Origin: Perca fluviatilis
Taxonomy: Eukaryota; Chordata; Actinopteri; Perciformes; Percidae
Direction of reading: 5' to 3'
Length of the DNA stretch: 64,000 nucleotides
Assembly: GCF_010015445.1 (NCBI RefSeq)
Contig: NC_053134.1
Coordinates: 12,292,080 to 12,356,079 of the forward strand
Part shown: positions 58,001 through 64,000 of the stretch, in pieces
Numbering within the stretch: position 1 is the first letter of the stretch
How the letters are laid out: every line of letters starts with the position of its first letter
Program-made: the position numbers and the translations under genes
The notes under the pieces: generated by a model
What the model saw: the letters and a program-made list of their open reading frames with translations, nothing else
Told to the model about the DNA's origin: nothing
Databases searched by the model: none

Positions 58001-61000
58001 AAGTCCTGGAGCTCCAGGTGATCCATTCTTCCCCCTTTTACCCCGGTCCCCCTGCATCAACACATAAAATCATTGAATGTCTCTTTTAAAAACCAATAAC
58101 ACAACCTTCTCTGTGTATCTATTTACACGCTTTCACTGTCTTAATTTTTCCTGATCAAAGCGAGCTAAATGGTGACTTGTAAGTTGTTATATGATGATGT
58201 ACCTCTCTGCCCGGCTCTCCTGGGTCCCCTGGGGGGCCCCTAAGGCCTGGGGAGCCTTGCATGCCTGCGCTACCACGGATACCCTGGATGCCCTGAGCAC
58301 CTGGAGGCCCTGGCTCACCTGGTTCACCCTGGGGTAAAGAGAAAGAGGAAGAGGGACAGAAAAACAGACACAAATGAAATGTTTGGGAGACAAACACACA
58401 GTTAAATGTCGCTTGTTTAATGAAATGTAATTATTCAGCTATTCTATTACCTTTGAATAATTGATTTCAAATAAAGGCCTTCTTTCCTTTATCAGTTTAA
58501 ATGCTCAAACACAATTTGAAATGACTCACTGAGCCAATTACATGTGCTAAATTAAAACCGCAATGAGAAGCAAAGTCAATCAACAAGAACACGATGGGAA
58601 AGACTGCGGGGATTAATTGATTTAGAGGGATGTTATAAATAAGAGATTGCTTGTATTGTTTTGCTTGAAATTTCACCTTCTGTCCCGGAGGACCAGCCTG
58701 GCCTTCTGGACCTCTGTGGCCAATGCCTGGCTCTCCCTAAAAACACAAACAAACATATCTATAAGATATTTCATTCCTTTAAAATAAAATCTCAACTCCC
58801 AGATTTCACTGTTACTAACTAAAATAACAAATAACAGCTTATAAATATTTACCTTTTGTCCATTTTCACCAATTTCCCCCTTAAAATTGTGGACATAAAC
58901 ATTTCAGTTAGAAAGTGTGCCTCAGCACATTGTTTTTCATGAGCCAAAATAAACCAACACAGAGGAATTTGAAATAAAAAAAAAAAACACACACAAAAGA
59001 ATAAGCAGACTTGTCAGCATGTTTAACAAGGGGAATTATTAATGTCTGCTTTAATCTACTGTCTCACAGTCAAACAGAAATAGAGCAGAAGATGACATCA
59101 AAGGCCTAGACTCAACTGGCAGAGCAGTTCCCCCTCAGCTCTGATGTCATTGCTGAGACACTGGGGGTAGGTGGGGGAGAGCAGCGATGATATTTTTATG
59201 AACTGGTGGCACATTTCGTGTGGCGACTGTCGTTTTTGTACAGTGATCTCAGAATGATGAAAACGATGCTTTAAATTAGTATAATCAGTGAGATATCAGT
59301 GACTCAGTAAATCCTGGAAATGGAGGAATGCGGTTCAGTTTTTATGGGTATTTCCGCCTTTAATGACAGGAGAGCTCAGACATGAAAGGGGAGAAGACAC
59401 GCAGGAAAACCGTCTCCGGTCGGACTCGAACCGTGGACCTTCTGCATCGAGGAATAAACCTCTATTTATGTGCATCTGCTCTACCAACTGACCTAACCGG
59501 CCATAAATGTAGCTCAGTTTTAATGGTGAGTTCACCCAAAGTACAAAAGCCTCACTCAATTCTAGTGGTGTCTACCCATGCAGATAGTTTTTGATTTTGA
59601 TGTGCTCATGTATAAGTTTCAGGATCTAATACCTGCAAAAACTAATGGTATTCCCATCAGCCTGGATCAGCCTTTGTCTTTAATGCAAATGTTAGCATGC
59701 TAGCACACTAAACTAAATGGTGAACATGGTAAACATTATACATGCTGAATGCATGTTAGCATTGTCATTGTGACCATGCATTTAGCTCAAAGCACCACTA
59801 TATTGTATCCTCACTTAGCTGCTAGCATGACTGTAGACTCTTAGTCATGTTTAAATGTAATTATTCAATCCTCCGACCACCACAAACTAAACTCCAGAGA
59901 AATCTCTAAGAAATGTAACTCAAATCTGGCCAAATGAAACAAAAACTCTTGCACAACTAAATACCTGTAGGTACATTAAGTAAAAACAATGTTTTATGAT
60001 ATTTGGGTGAACTGACCCTTTAAATTAGTGTTGCTAAAATTCAAACGCTTACGTTTTTGTGTATTAAATTACATTAAGTCGGGCTCAATTTTGTTTTATT
60101 GTTATCAAGTCCTGTAATATTAGAGTAACTGACATCAACATGGAATGTTTACCTTATAACATTTCTGATTGTGCCTTTGGCTTCACAAGGGCGTAACATT
60201 TTATCTTAATATTTAAAATATCATTAGTCACCTTTCGTCCTGGTGTTCCACTCTCACCTGGTTGTCCCTATTATATAAGACATGTGGAGTACATTAATGG
60301 ACATTTATTCTGCCTTCTTTTGAACGTGCAGAACACAAGTTGAGTATTTCATAATGATGAGCATGTTATGAATACTTTAAGCCTTTACCTTCAGGTAAAA
60401 ATACTCTGGAGGGTACGGGTATGGCTGTCCAGTTTCTTCATCATAACCCCCCTGTCTCCCCCTCTCTATCTCCGCTCTCCTCCTCTCCCACTCCTCCCTC
60501 TCCCTCTCCAAGTCTCTCTCCCCCTCCTGCTCTGTTCTCTCCCTCTCCATTTGTTCTCTCTCCAGCTCTTTCTCCCTCTCTACATTTTCTCTCTCCAACT
60601 CCAGCTCGGCCTCCCTCTCTTTCTCCAGCTCCTCTCTCTCTCTCTTCATCTCCAGCTCCTCTCTCTCTCTCTCCATCTCCAGGTCCTCCTCCTCTCTTCC
60701 CCTCTCTCGATCAATGTCCTCCTCTGTCTCCCAGTCATAGTCTCCACTCCTCTCCTCCTCCCCGTAGACTGGATCAGGGCCTGTTTCTGTATACCCATCA
60801 GTCTCCACTCCCTTCTCTTGTTCCATTTCCCGCTCCTCCACTTCTTCAGCTTCAGTCTGTTCCTCTCCTCCACCTTGTGTTTCTGTATCACTGTATCGCT
60901 GCCTCTCCCTCCGTTCTTGCCTTTGCCTCCTGGTGTGTGTTTGAAGGTCAGAGTTTTCTTGCTTTTTCTGCTAGAGAAACACGTTTTATGACAAACCAAT

Positions 61001-62801
61001 GTATCTAGAAGTTGCACCATCTTCATTTGGATTAATACTTATTTCTTATCGTTGATAACGGACTTACATTCCAGCTGTAACCTTGAGCTCCAGAGGAAAG
61101 ATGCTGAAATTAAAGATGAAGGGGGCAAGTGTCATATATGGGCCACATTTAGTGATCATTAAATTGAATTTTCATACTTTATGTGATGCAATCTGAGTCA
61201 CATGTACGAAGTTTAAATTTTGAAGACTGGACAAAATTACTTTTTGTGCCTCGTTGAAACGACTTCTTCCACCTGGGGCACCTGGCATGAACACCTACAA
61301 TATAAAAATGATTACTACTGCCATTTTTAGTATTAATCACTGTCTACATAACCAGGTGACACTTACCATGGAGTCAGGCCAGGGGGCGCTTTTCTTCACC
61401 CTGATTTGGGATTGAGGCACCTGTCAAGCCCCCCCAAAACTCCTCATGAGCAAATTTATCACAATCATTTTGATGCTTCCTATCAAACAGCTGTAGTAAT
61501 GTGTGTGCTTTGATGTAAAAGAGGGTAAAAATGTAAAAAAGAAAGACACAGACTTGCTTAGAAAGTTATTTGAAATTTTTTTACTGAAGGATACATGCAC
61601 AGAGGTTAAACAGACAAAACAACATAATAACAGAACATTTTCACCAGTGAAAAATTGGTTTGTTCTGGCTACAGATATGCTTATATGCCACTACATTCTG
61701 AGTAATATCATTGGCGTTCAAAGGTGTTCGGTGAAGTAAAAACACAATAATAAAAACAATAAATAAAATTTCAATACAACTTGTCAAAAGTAAATTTATT
61801 AAAATTGTTGGCACAAGGTTTTTGTGTTTTATCTGATGTGATATTTATTTGTTACAGATTTGTCTTAATAAATAAATTAGTAGTTGTAGATGAGGTAAAG
61901 GCTACACTGTGGTTTACTTTAAACAAAGTGAAGAATGAAAATAACCCGGACATGAGAAAAAAATTCTGATAATTTAACAGCAGTGCCTGATTTTCTATAG
62001 AGTGCTACTTGAAATAAAAGCCATCATACAAGATATGAACTTTGGCCATAGCTTTGGGTCAGTGACTTCGTCTCTGTGTGGAAAGAAGTCCTTCCTCAGG
62101 TTCAGGGCTCCTCATCAGCAAAACAGTTCACAGTTTATTCACACGCTCCATGTAGTGTGTGCTATCTTATGAATGCTTAACACTCTATAGTCACAGTCTC
62201 TTGGGACTTAAGAGACATCCTGTTTAAAAAAATGAGAGAGAGACAAGTATTAAAAGTAACTCTCTGGAATTGACTACTATTTCAGCTCATTTCCATTCAG
62301 GTAAGCTTTAGTGAAATCATGCTAAAAGCATGCTGCTCAGAAATGCTGTCCTGTCTCATGCTTGGTAATGTCCCTATGATGGTTTATTTTCATTCCCACT
62401 GTATTCACATTAGCCTTATACAAGCATGTGCACATTTTTTAGCACTGGTGAAAATTTCATAGGAAGTAGAAAGAAGAAAATATGATTTCAGGCGTCTTGT
62501 GTTAAGTTTATATAAAAAAGATTTGCATTCCAAGACATGCGAGGGGCTTCAGAAACATTCAGTTAAGATTCAAGTCTTTCAAATCAAATCAAAGCTCTAC
62601 CTTGTCTGGTTCATCTGTTGTGATGGGAGGTGTAGGAAGTGAAACTTCATCCTGGTCATTGACAATAAAAGGAGAGATAAGAATGTGAGAGTGAAGGTAA
62701 GAGATACCGTACCAGTCAAAAGTTTGGACACACTTTCACATTCATTTGAATTGAAAAGGTATATATATATATATACATACACAGTATATAAAGTATATAC
62801 A

Positions 62802-62874
<73 letters not shown>

Positions 62875-63983
62875 ACCCATCCATCAATGCCTAAAAACTG
62901 CAGATTTACTACTAAAAAGGTTTTGTTCAATTTGGTATTTATATGTGACATAATTATCTACTAAAAATATAGGGAACCCCTGTTAGACCCAAAAGGCTTT
63001 AATGTTTTGTATGGTTATAGCTTAATTTGAGAGGATACCTCCACTCCTTGTTTTAAGAACTGGCTCAATGATGTGGTTTGCTGTCTTTGTTAAGGTGGGG
63101 TTACTCCTCATCTGACTCATACTGTAACTTTGTTAACTGGGGTCCCTTAGTGATATATCATAAAGTAAATGGACTGTGACTTAGTAGTATGTGTTGATTT
63201 ATGTGCTCTGAGTGTGGCTCTATATACAGCTTATTTGAACTTTGAAGTTTCTAAATCACACTCGTCACCACACTGAGTCAGTGTGCAAACAAGTTCAGCC
63301 TGTCTGGACATTTCATCTATACTGTACGCCCGCGATGGACACTGGAGATAAAGCATTTCTTAGCATGCATGGTCAATTTTTCTTTATTCCCTGAATATCA
63401 GTGGACGTATTGGGATGAGGGGTTTTTGACCTGTTTTGTTGTTTCTTGGTTGTGTTTGTGTACTTGTTAAAAACAAAGTGCGAAATAATAAAATTGTGTA
63501 ATACATCATGCATTGAGTGTAGATTACCTGTGCATCTATTTGTCTGTTTGTGGAGGATGTTAGAGGATAACTGGAGGTTCCCGTCAACGTTTCTAACTGG
63601 GCAGGACTGTGTGTGGGTTGTTCCTCCTACAAAAAGATAAAAACACCATAATTACGTTCTTATTCTTCATAAGCTCAGGTGTCTCTCCTTACTTTCTATC
63701 AAAATACCGTCTTACAACAGTGAATCACTTTTTGTATTTTCATCTGTGCTACATAATTATTAATGCCACACCTTTTTATCCACTGGATGGGGAATTGCAT
63801 CTGTTTGAACTTCAAGCTGCATATGATACAAACATGGAACATATTTTACATCAAAAATGAATCATACATTTTTTTTTACCAATCCAGCTGAAACAGATGA
63901 GAACATGTTGTTTGAAGCAAGTTTACCTGTCTGTTGTCTTTCCTCTCCTGAGAGGTCGCAGGGTAATCTGAGGAAACTTTTTC
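42406..63983 (-). CDS. Type XXVIII-like collagen with Glu/Arg-rich segment and Kunitz domain (5' end off window)
   Basis: Exons 5' to 3': 63927-63983, 63772-63816, 63528-63626, 62601-62651, 61367-61420, 61241-61294, 61068-61103, 60389-60967, 60232-60267, 58853-58879, 58677-58736, 58203-58328, 57980-58051, 57701-57736, 57401-57521 (broken), 57141-57185, 56999-57034, 55564-55599, 55330-55386, 54976-55047, 54668-54739, 54048-54083, 53862-53942, 53722-53775, 53513-53566, 53342-53404, 53191-53253, 52938-53054, 51631-51708, 49618-49671, 49450-49498, 48434-48646, 43601-43657, 42406-42620. Ser/Thr/Pro-rich N-terminal linker exons lead into a Glu/Arg-rich segment, then about 425 Gly-X-Y residues with several interruptions ([26 protein letters not shown]), a short linker with one Cys, an acidic segment and a Kunitz domain. 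The short, interrupted helix and terminal Kunitz fit collagen XXVIII; types VI alpha-3 and VII are less likely. An extracellular matrix role is inferred. Confidence 0.85.
43601..43657 (-). CDS. Collagen linker exon with a basic GHRKRSVF site
   Basis: 57 nt, phase 1 to phase 1. It encodes [18 protein letters not shown] just before the Kunitz exon. HRKR-S resembles a proprotein-convertase site, though the -4 residue is His rather than Arg. Confidence 0.8.
43786..44273. mobile_element. piggyBac-type MITE in a collagen intron
   Basis: Ends AGTGCTTATATTAT and, on the other strand at the right, AGTGCTCATATTATGCTC, flanked by TTAA at 43782-43785 and 44274-44277. 488 bp, non-coding. The sequence is a familiar high-copy teleost element. 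Confidence 0.85.
45689..46227. mobile_element. hAT-type MITE in a collagen intron
   Basis: Ends CAGTGGTAGAATG and, on the other strand, CAGTGATGGAAGAAG, with a perfect 8-bp duplication CATCCATG at 45681-45688 and 46228-46235. The interior has the usual TACTTTTACTTAAGTA-type repeats. 539 bp. Confidence 0.9.
46344..46891. mobile_element. Harbinger-like MITE in a collagen intron
   Basis: Ends TGCTGTGTCTCAATTTGCG and, on the other strand, TGCTGTGTCTCAATTTACT, flanked by the 3-bp duplication TTA (46341-46343 and 46892-46894) expected of PIF/Harbinger. Apparent reading frames inside are not supported as genes. Confidence 0.8.
46915..47845 (-). mobile_element. Degenerate Harbinger-type element with a remnant frame
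   Basis: The right end, read on the minus strand, begins GGGCCCTATTTTAACGATCT and contains repeated AAACGCAAGTA, a pattern I associate with fish Harbinger elements. CpG-rich open stretches at 47138-47579 (for example [20 protein letters not shown]) may be remains of its accessory protein, but no domain was proven. The left end was not resolved. Confidence 0.5.
47846..48433. other. Collagen intron sequence without identified features
   Basis: Nothing exon-like on the minus strand. In particular, no vWA-domain exon (MIDAS DxSxS motif) was seen between the acidic-linker exon and the Kunitz exon. Confidence 0.5.
48434..48646 (-). CDS. Acidic linker exon of the collagen gene
   Basis: 213 nt, phase 1 to phase 1. 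It encodes [20 protein letters not shown], then [20 protein letters not shown] with more Glu residues, and PVIRPNRTG. It follows the short exon [16 protein letters not shown]. In human type XXVIII a von Willebrand A domain stands here; this exon is too short for one and has no MIDAS motif. Confidence 0.8.
49740..50290. mobile_element. Fold-back (nested palindrome) element, probably Tc1/mariner-type
   Basis: Arms at 49846-49899 and 50220-50273 are inverted and match at 53 of 54 bases. A second nested pair lies near 50049-50090 and 50156-50197. No coding capacity. The family call is from general resemblance only; the palindrome itself is certain. Confidence 0.7.
50690..50780 (+). repeat. tRNA-like SINE fragment
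   Basis: GGGTTCAAATCCCACTAAGG is a good box-B/T-arm sequence preceded by AAGTTACCAACACTAAGG. No matching 5' half was found, so an old SINE piece is more likely than a tRNA gene. Confidence 0.35.
51521..51612 (+). repeat. (GT)n microsatellite next to a collagen donor
   Basis: About 90 nt of TG repeats lie within 20 nt of the donor of exon 51631-51708. A second run of similar size is at 51988-52070. Confidence 0.95.
54200..54640 (+). repeat. Unclassified insertion in a collagen intron
   Basis: Sequence unlike the surrounding AT-rich intron: GC-richer, with GGACTCCATCGGGG and an inverted partner CGATGGAGTCC. An open frame is present but shows no recognised domain. Likely a dispersed repeat. 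Confidence 0.35.
55790..56125. mobile_element. Probable MITE remnant in a collagen intron
   Basis: CACAGCGCTGTGGAGGAAGG and TCTGGCAATGCAAGACTA resemble a known class of fish MITE ends. Borders and target duplication were not found. Confidence 0.35.
57401..57521 (-). other. Collagen exon broken by homopolymer runs
   Basis: A normal acceptor (CCTGATCAG) starts GGTGACAGTATTCCTGGATG and a normal donor (CAAG|GTGAG) ends the exon. Between them are about 60 nt of A and T runs. The exon is 121 nt, not a multiple of three, unlike the other helix exons. Either an insertion has inactivated the exon or the consensus is wrong here. Confidence 0.7.
59343..59513 (-). mobile_element. tRNA-derived SINE with intact A and B boxes
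   Basis: On the minus strand: GCCGGTTAGGTCAGTTGGTA (head and box A), GGTTCGAGTCC (perfect box B), then a TGTCTTCTCCCCTTTCATGT body and an A-rich end. Flanking TCAGTTTT at 59335-59342 and 59514-59521. Confidence 0.85.
60389..60967 (-). CDS. Collagen exon encoding a 193-residue Glu/Arg-rich segment
   Basis: 579 nt in phase 0. After a basic start ([20 protein letters not shown]) and an acidic part ([20 protein letters not shown]), about 85 residues are built of i/i+4 Glu-Arg pairs ([20 protein letters not shown]). It ends in aromatic and Pro residues ([14 protein letters not shown]) before the first Gly-X-Y exon. The pattern suggests a single alpha-helix or coiled coil. Such a segment is not known to me in type XXVIII collagen of mammals. 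Codon-level purity (few non-Glu/Arg residues) makes low-complexity expansion likely. Confidence 0.85.
62601..63983 (-). CDS. N-terminal Ser/Thr/Pro-rich linker exons of the collagen gene
   Basis: Four phase-0 exons (63927-63983, 63772-63816, 63528-63626, 62601-62651) encode [54 protein letters not shown] plus 13 more, and [17 protein letters not shown]. Low complexity, no cysteine, likely a mucin-like spacer. They are called from splice sites and frame alone, so single exons may be wrong. Confidence 0.65.
62710..62757 (+). mobile_element. Tc1/mariner terminal repeat fragment beside (TA)n
   Basis: CCAGTCAAAAGTTTGGACAC is the typical end of fish Tc1-like elements, and it is preceded by the TA target. 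A (TA)n run of about 100 nt (62760-62866) follows, and the rest of the element is not present. Confidence 0.65.
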
Positions 63984-64000
63984 CTGTTAAAAAATAAATA

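Noticed and set aside
60368..61026. Long plus-strand frames (up to 207 residues) opposite the Glu/Arg-rich exon
   Set aside because: They are antisense of a purine-rich exon, made of Leu/Ser/Pro low complexity, without start or splice support.

Overview
The window reads as nuclear DNA of a bony fish, most likely a percomorph teleost. The genes are vertebrate, introns are short with GT-AG borders, long dinucleotide microsatellites are frequent, and the spaces between exons are full of teleost-type repeats: tRNA-derived SINEs, hAT, piggyBac and Harbinger-like MITEs, and an L2-like LINE tail. Exons were read by eye from splice sites. Exon lengths sum to intact frames for three of the four multi-exon or partial genes (the fourth has one corrupted exon), which supports the borders given.

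Layout, left to right. (1) 1-9439, + strand: the 3' part of atp2b1, a plasma-membrane calcium pump, with a long 3' UTR to about 12.2 kb and the alternative exon that makes the short 'a' tail. (2) About 12.2-16.8 kb: repeat-rich intergenic DNA with two SINEs carrying clean target-site duplications. (3) 17451-23562, + strand: complete mest (326 codons), whose first coding intron uses a GC donor and whose last intron holds an unusual array of tRNA-like modules. (4) 24344-33590, - strand: complete copg2 in 24 coding exons (873 codons), tail to tail with mest as in mammals. (5) 36769-37239, - strand: ucn3, the urocortin-3 hormone precursor, in one coding exon with a probable upstream non-coding exon. 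(6) 38771-40454: a degenerate piggyBac transposon with a transposase remnant. (7) 42406-63983, - strand: at least 34 exons of a collagen gene ending in a Kunitz domain, closest in design to type XXVIII collagen; its 5' end lies beyond the window.

atp2b1 (Ca2+ export), mest (alpha/beta hydrolase-fold ER protein), copg2 (COPI coat), ucn3 (peptide hormone) and the collagen (matrix) do not form a pathway; they are neighbours by synteny. The mest-copg2 pair is a conserved convergent block.

The most unusual item is in the collagen gene. A 193-codon exon (60389-60967) encodes a very Glu/Arg-rich segment immediately before the triple helix, and the C-terminal von Willebrand A domain expected of type XXVIII is absent, with an acidic linker in its place before the Kunitz domain. 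One collagen exon (57401-57521) is broken by homopolymer runs that look like a consensus error.
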